Shown here: positions 17,530 through 26,200 of the stretch, piece after piece | Numbering within the stretch: position 1 is the first letter of the stretch | Layout: each line of letters starts with the position of its first letter | Origin: a virus | Virus record (IMG/VR): IMGVR_UViG_3300017728_000013 | Span: 1-52,193 of that record | Length of the DNA stretch: 52,193 nt | Direction: 5' to 3' (one strand) | Notes under the pieces: generated by a model | The model's input: only the letters and a program-made list of their open reading frames with translations | Databases searched by the model: none | What the model was told of the DNA's origin: nothing | Position numbers and translations under genes: made by a program

Positions 17530-19101
17530 TTATTGTCTATCTTCTTGGCTGTATTCTAATAGCGCAGTGTCTAATGTAAAAGTAGGATTAGTAGAAAAAT
17601 CTTCTAGTCTTATTGCCACAGTCTTACCAGAACCAATAATATTAGTATTGTAAACTTTGTCTAACTCACCGCCAAATTTAGCAGAATTAAATACAGAAGA
17701 GGATGCACCAAAGAAAAACACCTCGCTACCAGTACTAGATATTTGTTGCGTAGAAGGCTGAACTACTTTTGTATCTGTAGATGATGCAAAATCGTATTTA
17801 ATATTTAAATCTATAGCCATGTTTGCAGTAGGCTCTGCGTATAAAGTCATTTTATAAAATGTTTTACGTACTTGTGGATCTGATATAGGCATAAAGGGCG
17901 ACTCGTAGATAGCCTCTATAGATGCACCATTAAAGTTAGAACCTGTTTCCATAATATAAATATAACCATCACTATTAGCAAACGCTAATGTTTCTAATGT
18001 AGATGTATATCTGCTATCTGCAATAAATGCTTTTATACCTTTAGTAGTAGACCACGCTAATCCACCTGCACCTTGAGATATAAATTTAGTTGCTATTAAA
18101 CCTTTAGCAGCTTCTGGTTGCTCAGATTCAATATATGAAAATATTCTATATTGAGCTTTTTCTTTTAGTACAATAGAACAATAATTAGGAGACTGAGCTA
18201 GAAATTTAGTTGCGTCTTTTACTATAGAATCAGATGCAATATCCAAACCAAAGTCACCAATACGATCTGTCGCACTTAATAGTCTTATACCATCAGGGGC
18301 AAGATACATAATATCACCGCCAACTTCCTGAATAGTATCACCGTTAATACAACCAATACGGTCTGTAATAGGAGCTACCTGAAAGTCTGCGGAACTACTT
18401 CCAGTAAGTCTTTTAAATGTATCAGTAGTAAATATAATAAGTTGTTCACGAAAAACTGCTAACCCTGTAATATCGTTTGCTACATTTATACTTCCCGCAC
18501 CATTAGCTACATTAAAATCATGTGTAGTAAAAGGAGCAGTAAAATATAAATTATTTCCTTTGGCATAAAAGGCAGTGTTTTTAAAGATAGCTACGTCTGA
18601 AGCACCTTGTGGATCATTTGTCCCAATGTCGTAAGGATCTCCGCTACTATCATTTTTAAAAAAGTCAAAAGAATTTCCTGATGTATTGTATATAGCAGGA
18701 AAATTTTTACTGTCTACAAATACAACTCTATCATCACCATCTAAATTATACAAAATACTTTTGGTTTTACCACCATTGGTAAGTGCGCTTTCACCTAGAC
18801 TAGTCCATGTAGTACCAGTACCATAGTAGTATTGAGTTTTATTGCTACTATTTTTACGTGCAGTTACAATACGACCTGAACTAATAACTTTTAGTGAAAG
18901 TATAGGTCCACTGCCTGTAACTTGTTGGGTACTATACTTTGAATACCCACGTAGTTTAGAGTAGCCACCTTCTTTATTTACCTCAAAGTTTTGTAATAAT
19001 GTAGCAGATCCTATAGCATTAGTACCCTGCTGTAGTGCAGTAAGATTAGAGATAAGACCACCTCTAAACTCAATAGGGAATGTTTGCCATTGCGTTGCCA
19101 T
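17530..19101 (-). CDS. Tail nozzle protein (tail tubular protein B-like)
   Basis: A 523-residue, beta-rich protein. It starts with QWQTFPIEFRGGL and then carries an NFEVNKEGGYSKLRGY motif of the kind seen at the N-terminus of podophage tail nozzle proteins. Several strand repeats suggest a beta-propeller. It follows the gp11-like protein directly, as tail tubular proteins A and B do in T7-like phages. It forms the distal tail tube. The one-base TAATG overlap with the tail tube A gene supports joint expression. Confidence 0.78.
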   Translation of the reverse strand: MATQWQTFPIEFRGGLISNLTALQQGTNAIGSATLLQNFEVNKEGGYSKLRGYSKYSTQQVTGSGPILSLKVISSGRIVTARKNSSNKTQYYYGTGTTWTSLGESALTNGGKTKSILYNLDGDDRVVFVDSKNFPAIYNTSGNSFDFFKNDSSGDPYDIGTNDPQGASDVAIFKNTAFYAKGNNLYFTAPFTTHDFNVANGAGSINVANDITGLAVFREQLIIFTTDTFKRLTGSSSADFQVAPITDRIGCINGDTIQEVGGDIMYLAPDGIRLLSATDRIGDFGLDIASDSIVKDATKFLAQSPNYCSIVLKEKAQYRIFSYIESEQPEAAKGLIATKFISQGAGGLAWSTTKGIKAFIADSRYTSTLETLAFANSDGYIYIMETGSNFNGASIEAIYESPFMPISDPQVRKTFYKMTLYAEPTANMAIDLNIKYDFASSTDTKVVQPSTQQISSTGSEVFFFGASSSVFNSAKFGGELDKVYNTNIIGSGKTVAIRLEDFSTNPTFTLDTALLEYSQEDRQ

Positions 19102-19784
19102 TAAAAGTGTACTCTCAAATCACGTACATACTCTGTACGATTTATATTTATACTACGTAAGTGCTTAATACCTTGTGTAAATTTTTGCATAGCTAATTGT
19201 GCCGCTTGCATATCGCTTCTAAATTGATATACGTAGTACATTGCACCATCTACTATAACATAACGATATTGTTCAGGAAGATTAGGTACATCAGAATGTA
19301 AATCAAGATCAAATCCTGTTGTATAATATTCATAGACTAACTCATACTCTTTGTCAGGAGTAGGTACTACTAAAAGTTCTCTACTAGGTGCACGTACTAT
19401 ATAACGTGGTGTTCCTGTACTACTAGAGTTATACTCAGTATCTACGTACTTGTCAAGGTACTCTTCGTAACTAAGTACTTTAAGTTTAATAGTATTTGTT
19501 GCTAGTGTATCGTCACGTTTAATTCTAAAACTATTTAAGTTAATTGTTTTTGCGTCATAAGGATAGCTATAGCGTGTTTCACCTGCAAGCAATACTTCCG
19601 TTTCTTCTACATGATTCCAAGGCCACTCATATTCTTCTTGTTGTATATGACGAATAGAAGAGTTTACTGCGTCTTTAGCAAAACTATAAAAACCTGTAGT
19701 AGCAGAAAAGTTAGCAGAAGTTAATTCGACTTCATTAAGCCTACGATTTATATCATTAACTATCCCAAGATAATCGTATGCCAT
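19101..19784 (-). CDS. Head-tail adaptor (tail tubular protein A-like)
   Basis: A 227-residue protein. An N-terminal helix (LGIVNDINRRLNEV) is followed by aromatic-rich segments, a PTPDKEYELVYEYY strand and a C-terminal helical region, the layout of T7 gp11-type adaptor proteins. Size is close to T7 gp11 (196 aa). Position just before the nozzle gene supports the assignment. It bridges the portal ring to the tail nozzle. Confidence 0.78.
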   Translation of the reverse strand: MAYDYLGIVNDINRRLNEVELTSANFSATTGFYSFAKDAVNSSIRHIQQEEYEWPWNHVEETEVLLAGETRYSYPYDAKTINLNSFRIKRDDTLATNTIKLKVLSYEEYLDKYVDTEYNSSSTGTPRYIVRAPSRELLVVPTPDKEYELVYEYYTTGFDLDLHSDVPNLPEQYRYVIVDGAMYYVYQFRSDMQAAQLAMQKFTQGIKHLRSININRTEYVRDLRVHF

Positions 19785-19785
19785 A

Positions 19786-20103
19786 TTACTTCTCCTTCAC
19801 CCGCAAAAACACAGAACGTTCATATACTAGTGCACCTACAGTAGTTATCTTACACGTAATCTTATATCTTTTATTATTAGTACCTAAGCTTAGTCTAATA
19901 GTAGCTATAGTTAATGTATTTGTAGCTTGTACAAACTGTAGTCCGTCTACAACTTGTGTAGGGCTTACTTCTGTTTTAACATTACTTGCGTCATCTATAA
20001 ACCAATCAACACCAGAAATAGTATCTGTACCTAAAAAACGTGACCAATCAATATTGTAGTCAAGTAATTCGTCTTTATCTTTATCAGGCCATTTGTATGA
20101 CAT
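19786..20103 (-). CDS. Phage fibre-tail adaptor-like protein
   Basis: A 105-residue protein beginning with a KWPDKDKDELLDYNIDWSR region; this KDPDE...LDY.IDWS pattern is shared by small beta-sandwich proteins called fibre-tail adaptors. The rest reads as alternating beta strands (VVDGLQFV, LTIATIRLSLG). It sits beside the tail tube A gene, where an attachment protein is expected. The assignment is by pattern memory. Confidence 0.65.
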   Translation of the reverse strand: MSYKWPDKDKDELLDYNIDWSRFLGTDTISGVDWFIDDASNVKTEVSPTQVVDGLQFVQATNTLTIATIRLSLGTNNKRYKITCKITTVGALVYERSVFLRVKEK

Positions 20104-20113
20104 TGTTCATCCT

Positions 20114-21244
20114 TTAAGCTGCTATGTAAACAGTATTGTTAGTTGAGCTACGTCCTATGTAAACAGAACGTTCTTCTACTTGCACATGTACTACATTACT
20201 GGTAGTTAAACTAGGAGAATTAGCAGAGCGTAATTCCGTACCATGAGGTTTTTGTCTAAGTATATACAGTACACGAGATTTAGAATACTGTTCTGCATAT
20301 GGACCATAATCAAATATTACTGCAGTAGGTGTACCTATGTTAGTAAAGGAAGATAGTAAAGTTGCCTCTAATGTTGTAGTGGCTTCACCCTTTACTTCTT
20401 CAAAAGCAGTAACTAAACCCGTAAATGTTGCAGATGGTATTGTTATATTTGCCTTAGCTTTTACATCAGCAAAATTATTTATAGTAATATTGTTGGGTAT
20501 AGAAGCTACAGTTAAATTAGCTTTAGCATCAAAACTAAGTGTATCTGTTACGGATGTAGCACTTACACCATTTGAAATTATATTTGCTGCACCTTTAACT
20601 ATGATGTCTTCAGCAGATATATTAGAAGTAACGTTACTTAAAGTATTATTAGCTTCAGCCTTTACGTCAGCAAAATCATTTACTGCTGTAGTAACTAGCG
20701 CACTTGTTATACTTAAATTAGCTTGAGCATCAAAGTCAATATCTAAAGAAAATGTAGCTGTAATACTAGGTACTGTAAAGTTAGCTAATCCAAAGCTAAT
20801 TAGTTGACCTGAAGTAAAAGCAGCAGACGTTGAAGTTAATGTACGGTTAGCTTCTGCACTCACATCTGCAAAATCGTTTACGCTGAATATAGAAGCAGTA
20901 CTAGGTATTATAAAATTAGCTAGTCCAGTACCTACAAGTTGACCTGAAGTAAAAGCAGCAGTAGCTGGGTTTAATGTAAAGTTAGCCTTACCTAAAACAG
21001 AAGTAAAATCATTTACTGTTGTAGTAGACTCAGTACCTGTTAAACTAGAAGTAGCTTTAGCATCAAAATCAATATTTAAAGAAAGTGTGGCTGCAGTAGA
21101 GTCTGCTGTTACATTTGCAATACCTTCAAATAAAAGATTACTAGCAGTTATTGTTGCTAAAGTAGTAGATAAATAACCTAATGCTGCAGAACTAACAGTA
21201 GCCTGAGATATAGGCGCTTCTGATATGGCAGAAAAGCCTAGCAT
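20114..21244 (-). CDS. Repetitive virion surface / fibre protein
   Basis: A 376-residue protein made almost wholly of degenerate units. NDFADV(K/S)AEAN recurs at about 70-residue spacing and alternates with FDAKA-type units and FTSGQL units; T, S, A and V dominate. The last 90 residues are different (GPYAEQYSKSRVLYILRQ...VYIGRSSTNNTVYIAA) and look like a compact beta domain used for attachment. It is codirectional with tail genes. Likely a fibre or decoration protein. Confidence 0.65.
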   Translation of the reverse strand: MLGFSAISEAPISQATVSSAALGYLSTTLATITASNLLFEGIANVTADSTAATLSLNIDFDAKATSSLTGTESTTTVNDFTSVLGKANFTLNPATAAFTSGQLVGTGLANFIIPSTASIFSVNDFADVSAEANRTLTSTSAAFTSGQLISFGLANFTVPSITATFSLDIDFDAQANLSITSALVTTAVNDFADVKAEANNTLSNVTSNISAEDIIVKGAANIISNGVSATSVTDTLSFDAKANLTVASIPNNITINNFADVKAKANITIPSATFTGLVTAFEEVKGEATTTLEATLLSSFTNIGTPTAVIFDYGPYAEQYSKSRVLYILRQKPHGTELRSANSPSLTTSNVVHVQVEERSVYIGRSSTNNTVYIAA

Positions 21245-21245
21245 A

Positions 21246-21605
21246 TTACTCTATAACTACATTAGGAATTGGCTGAATAGCTGTTAGTTCATCAGGGGTT
21301 GAGGCGGCATCAATGCTTGCTAAAGCAGGAGCATCCCGCAACGCTTTCTTGTCAGCTACAATCTGAGTTGTGCTTGCGCTTGTTTCTTGCGCTTTCATAA
21401 ACGCAGTGTCCAAAGCAGCCAACGGTTCAACTCTAGCTCTGCGTATTTTATCACGCCAGATGTCTTTAGCCTTTGCCATGTTTACAGAAATTACCCCTGT
21501 GTCTGCATTAGCTTCCCACCCATCACGAAACGTGCGCTCCGCTGGGAGTCCGTAGTCTGCGGCGTTATATTCTGTAGCGCCTATTTTAATAAAAGTTTGT
21601 GTCAC
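21246..21605 (-). CDS. Tail-fibre assembly-type small protein
   Basis: The GTG at 21605 overlaps the previous stop as GTGA and follows ggga(g) at good distance, so it is preferred over a TTG at 21620; 119 residues. The pattern is that of small proteins downstream of fibre genes: an aromatic N-terminal part, then MAKAKDIWRDKIRRAR, LDTAFMKA, DKKALRDAP and a proline-rich end. Family members are thought to be fibre assembly chaperones or tail-linked factors. Its base composition matches the two genes upstream. Confidence 0.65.
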   Translation of the reverse strand: MTQTFIKIGATEYNAADYGLPAERTFRDGWEANADTGVISVNMAKAKDIWRDKIRRARVEPLAALDTAFMKAQETSASTTQIVADKKALRDAPALASIDAASTPDELTAIQPIPNVVIE

Positions 21606-22003
21606 GCCACCATCTCCCAAGCATTTCTAAACTGTCTATTGCTAGGCACTTCTTCTGTACGCACAATCTTAAACATTGGGCGGTTATGTTCTTCTGCCCA
21701 GCACTTGCGGGGCAAATCTTTCATACACAAATATTCCATAGCTTCCTCTTCCGTAAGAGGCCCAATGCGAGGAGCAGTCCATTGCAAAGCGTGTTTCTCA
21801 GGATCATGTTTAAATTCGCTATGGCGACCCTCTTTTATTGCTTTGGCTTCATCGTCTTGAAGCTGCCAGTAAACCCAGATAGGGGGCAAGTTTCCAGCTA
21901 TAGCTTCATCAAGCCATTGTTGCGCTGGAACCAAAACTTTAGTCGGCTCATCAGGGGAATCAGGGTCATCAAACACGACACGATATTTTGTATACTTACT
22001 CAT
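21602..22003 (-). CDS. Hypothetical protein in fibre cassette
   Basis: A 133-residue acidic protein with many tryptophans and prolines (LPPIWVYW, LQWTAPRIGP) and no membrane segment. Its ATG overlaps the fibre stop upstream (ATGA), and its stop overlaps the next GTG. It is locked between a fibre and a small assembly-type protein, suggesting a fibre accessory role. The family is not recognised. Confidence 0.6.
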   Translation of the reverse strand: MSKYTKYRVVFDDPDSPDEPTKVLVPAQQWLDEAIAGNLPPIWVYWQLQDDEAKAIKEGRHSEFKHDPEKHALQWTAPRIGPLTEEEAMEYLCMKDLPRKCWAEEHNRPMFKIVRTEEVPSNRQFRNAWEMVA

Positions 22004-22896
22004 GCCAGATCCCCTGCTATTAATAGCCCTGTGAGACCATCTGCAGCATTCTCAGGCCAACAGCCTACGGCACACGCTCCTGTTGTTCGTGCATAGTCTA
22101 TGTTTCCACCAGTATATTCACCAGATAACCATCGCCCGTAAGTAGAACCCCCATAAGAAGAAACACCACAAGCGTAATAATTTGCGTCACTCATATTGCT
22201 TGATAAATTATACTGATAGTTCCCTGTTCCCAGATCAGTTAGCGATGAACAGCCATCACTTTTGTCAAAGGTAGGCGTCCCACCTGTACCGTCAGCAACA
22301 GCAGCAACTGGATTAACATCACTTGTAAGCGCAACGGTGCCGCTTGCGTCTGGCAGAGTAATTGTTCGCGCCGCTGTAGGGTTGGTTTTGGTTAAAGTGG
22401 TACTTGCGGCGGTAAATCCCACTTTTAACTGAAGAGCGCCATTATTTGCGACCGCAAAGTTTCCAACGCCAGAAACAAAGTCTACATCGATAAAATGGGC
22501 TAATGATGAAGTAAATATGCTTGAATCGTTTACTTCATAAACCCCATAATTTGAAGAGTTGATCCAGACTACCAGTGTGTCTCCGTCAACTATTGACGCT
22601 AGTGTTGAAGCTACATTATTCGAACTGCTATCGCTTACGCTACACACTAATGTTGCCGCCCCCGACCAGTTTGCGTTTTGATTTAATCGATAGTACCAAA
22701 TGCCTCCTGATCTAATGTATAACCCTCCAGATGTTGCACCATTCGCGTTTACAGTGCTTTGTGCTGGATTAATGTAATTTATTGAAGTTGTTGCGTTTGT
22801 TACATCTATATTCGTCCCAGCCAGTTTTAACGTGTCAATATTTTCTATTTGCCTACTGTCATTTATGACTGTTGTGCCGCTTACTTTAATAGCCAT
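22000..22896 (-). CDS. Tail fibre protein
   Basis: A 298-residue protein. The N-terminus (AIKVSGTTVINDSRQIENI) is the standard start of a beta-strand attachment module in marine phage fibres. The middle is a T/S/N-rich shaft with VALTSDVNPV, a motif often seen in fibre trunks. The C-terminal 90 residues form a cysteine-containing, glycine/tyrosine-rich tip (YYACGVSSYGG...CAVGCWPENAADG). Probably a second receptor-binding fibre; its composition is more GC-rich than the fibre genes at 18-21 kb. Confidence 0.75.
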   Translation of the reverse strand: MAIKVSGTTVINDSRQIENIDTLKLAGTNIDVTNATTSINYINPAQSTVNANGATSGGLYIRSGGIWYYRLNQNANWSGAATLVCSVSDSSSNNVASTLASIVDGDTLVVWINSSNYGVYEVNDSSIFTSSLAHFIDVDFVSGVGNFAVANNGALQLKVGFTAASTTLTKTNPTAARTITLPDASGTVALTSDVNPVAAVADGTGGTPTFDKSDGCSSLTDLGTGNYQYNLSSNMSDANYYACGVSSYGGSTYGRWLSGEYTGGNIDYARTTGACAVGCWPENAADGLTGLLIAGDLA

Positions 22897-22929
22897 CTTC
22901 GTGCCCTTTCACTATTAGCTAAATATATC

Positions 22930-23268
22930 TTATGCCCAAGGCATGTCTGGCTCTGCTACAGTTTTCTCGTCGATCTGTTTCTGTATCTGCTCATTAACAT
23001 GTTTCTCGTATCCACCAACAACTACAGCTTTAATCCACTCTAAAACAGCATCCTCTTTAAGATCCGCAAAAGCTACAAACGAGTCTGCTGGTGTCTCTGC
23101 TGCCGTGAAGGGCGTTGCACCAGAAAAGCTACCAGTATTTCCATCAGCATCTGTACCAGTTTTTTTCCAGTAGGTTTGTACGACAGCATTTTCTAATGTA
23201 TCACCAAGAATATTAGTTTGGTTTTGTGTTTTAAGGGAAGTAATTTCCCAAGTGTATGTCATGCTCAT
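22930..23268 (-). CDS. DUF7936-like small protein
   Basis: A 112-residue protein with the arrangement YTWEITSLK, then VVQTYWKKTGTDADGN, then GATPF and a C-terminal helix. I recall this pattern as a conserved small family (DUF7936) next to fibre genes in cyanophages and other marine phages. A ribosome-binding site (ggag) precedes the first of two in-frame ATGs. It sits directly after the giant fibre gene and may assist its assembly. Confidence 0.7.
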   Translation of the reverse strand: MSMTYTWEITSLKTQNQTNILGDTLENAVVQTYWKKTGTDADGNTGSFSGATPFTAAETPADSFVAFADLKEDAVLEWIKAVVVGGYEKHVNEQIQKQIDEKTVAEPDMPWA

Positions 23269-23269
23269 T

Positions 23270-26200
23270 TTAATTCTCCAATTTTGTTAAGCGTGATTTT
23301 AGTATTGCAATTTCTTCAGACTGCTCTTTGACAGCCTCAACAAGCAGAGCGATAGTTGCTTGATAATCTAAAAGCTTTTTGCTTTCGTCTCCTTTTACGG
23401 CTTCTGGAAGTACATCCTCTACCTCTTGTGCAATTAAGCCAGCTTTGCGATCATCGTGATCTTTAAGCATGTAGGTGTAGCCGCTAATCGTTTTTAACTT
23501 ATCAACAGCGTTTTCTATTTTTTGCAGATCAGACTTAAAACGAATATCAGAAGTTGAATTTAACGTAGTGACGTTGATCTGGTTAAATACAGATGTAACT
23601 GCGAGATCTGCGTAGTAAGCTGTGTTGTTGCGGTCATAGTAAACAGGAAACTGTGCGCCCATTTCTGAGTAAACCCTAGAACCAGCACTACTCCACCAAC
23701 CTAAATATATATTTTGTGATCCTTTTGCATCTAAAAATAGGTCACCACTTGAGTTTGTTCTGATGCGGGAATAACTAGTATTAGCACCTTCACCCTCGTC
23801 ACCTATGCGGATGTAGTTGCTGCCATCACCAACAAGCAGACGTGAGATGCGGCTATCACTATTAGGGTTTACGTAGTAACTTGTATTATTACTATCGTAG
23901 AAGATAGGTGCCCGCATTTGATTAATCGCAATTGCATAACCATCTGAAACTCTAAACTGTTCCGACCAACTGCCACTTGAATTATTGTAGTAAAAACGAA
24001 GGCCGTTAGATTGGTCACTATCAATGGCTCCGTATGGAGTGTTGCCGTTCCCCCACCAAACTGATGCGCCAACACCGCCCCCGTCAAAATAACAAGCTCT
24101 ACCACTTTGACCGCCTACAGTAACTGCGCCTAGCACATTTGAAAATTGTGTCCCATTTGGTGTGTCATCAATAGTACCCCCCACATACAAGCGATATAAC
24201 CTAGTGCTCTCTGCTGGATTAACGTAGTAAGCTGTGTTGTTAATATCATAATAATTTCCTGCATAAAGAGTGTTACTGACCCTTACATTGGTATCTCCTT
24301 CACCTACAGAAAATAGTCTAGTACCTACGTCTTCACTATCAAAGATACGCACACCACCATACTGTGCTTGCGCACCCATGCGAATACCAGTGTGCCAACG
24401 TAAATCTAGCTTGGTGTAGTTGCCACCATAGTTCTCTAGATTAGTGCCTAAAAAATAGTTATTTGGATCGTTGCCGCCGCCAAACAGCAAACGTGTACTA
24501 CTGACTGATGAATAAGCATTGTTAGTAAAGTTGCCTCCAATAACGACCGTAGAAGCAGTTGTTAGTGAGTAGATGTTAGATGTAGCAGCAGGGTTTGCAT
24601 AGTAACCAGTGTTATCACTGTCGTAGAAGATAGGCGATCTGGTTTGATTTAGAATTGTTGTATAATTAAAACCTTCTCCAACTTGTAGATTATTTCCATC
24701 AGTCGAACCCTCTATTGTTCTATAACCGTGGAACCATATACGACTGTTAGAACCAGTAAATTTAAGGCCGTGAGTATTTGAAGATCCACCGTTGTTAATT
24801 GCAATAGTACCATTAACATTTAAGGCTGTACCCGTACTTGCTGGATTAACGTAGTAACCTGTGTTGTCGGTATCGTAGAAGACAGGTGCACGAAGAGAAG
24901 ATGCTGCAAATCCATCACCAGCTTGTGTGAATTGGAATTTATCACCAATACCATTGAAGTGTATAATAAATGCACCAGTGCTATTATAACTATCGTGCAC
25001 GATCCAAGGGTAGTTACCGCCTACAGCTGAGTATCTAAAACTTGCTAGGTATCTGTTGTTATGGTGTACTTGTAATCCATAAGTCGTGTTTGAAGTGTGG
25101 GTTGTTTGATTACCAACAAGTAAAGCGTTAACTTTAGAGTAACCAGCGGGGCTTGTGAAATAAGCAGTGTTTCCACTATCGTAGAAGATAGGGGCACGAG
25201 CATCTGAAGTTGCTGTTAGTATACCGTTAGAAGTGACTGCCCCAAAGTTATGGGCAGACCAGTTAGTGCTAGTACCCGCTCTCCAATACCAAGTTGACGG
25301 GGTATGGTTGCTTGTTCCATTATTGCAGGTACGATAATTAATACTCATTGCCGTAGACTGTGAGCCAATCATCAACTCACCGCCATAACCTTGCAATTCA
25401 AGAGTATTATATGCGTGATTGCGGCCTACACGACCACCTTGACTTGTTTCTGCTACAATCTCGTTAAAATCAATAGACCCCATAACAGAACGGCTTGCAG
25501 GATTAACGTAGTAAGCTGTATTGTCGCTGTCGTAGAAGATAGGGGCACGAACACTAGCTGTACCAAACCAGTTACCGCTAGTATCAGCATAAGCTGACCA
25601 AGACCCCCAGTTAGACTTTAAAAAGCCTTGCTGACCGTTTTGATGCCCATATAATTGCAAAGACCAAGTACCATTTGAACTATACCCAGATATACCAACA
25701 TCGTTTCCAGCAGAGCCTTGCAGTTTAAGGTTTTGATCTCTTTCTTGTGATAAAATAGGGCCAGCAGTGTCTCCAAACTCTATGTTGGTAGCAATGACTT
25801 GATTGACAACAGATGTACTAGCAGGGTCAGTGTAGTAGGCTGTATCGTTGCTGTCGTAGAAGATGGGTCCACGAACACTAGAATTGTGGAATAACTGACC
25901 ACTGCTTATACCTGACACAGTTGACCCAGCGCCCAAAACCCTAAAGCCATAACTAAAGCTTGAACCCATGCGAATATCTACGCCATATTCAGATGCACTA
26001 GAATTGTATTTATTTACTACTAAGCCCCAATCGTTATTGCTTGTGGCTGTAATGTAAACAGTAGCATCGTTAGTATTATTTCTTGTGCCGCCGTTTACGT
26101 TTAATTCCTGTATGTCAGTACTAGTGCCCGTAATATTGTTTACGTTAGTAATACTATTACTGTTTGCGTTGATCGTAGACCTTGCAGTAATAACCGCATT

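Noticed and set aside
21387-22096. Long antisense plus-strand ORFs over the fibre cassette
   Set aside because: The minus-strand genes have coupled starts and stops and sensible products; the antisense frames have neither.
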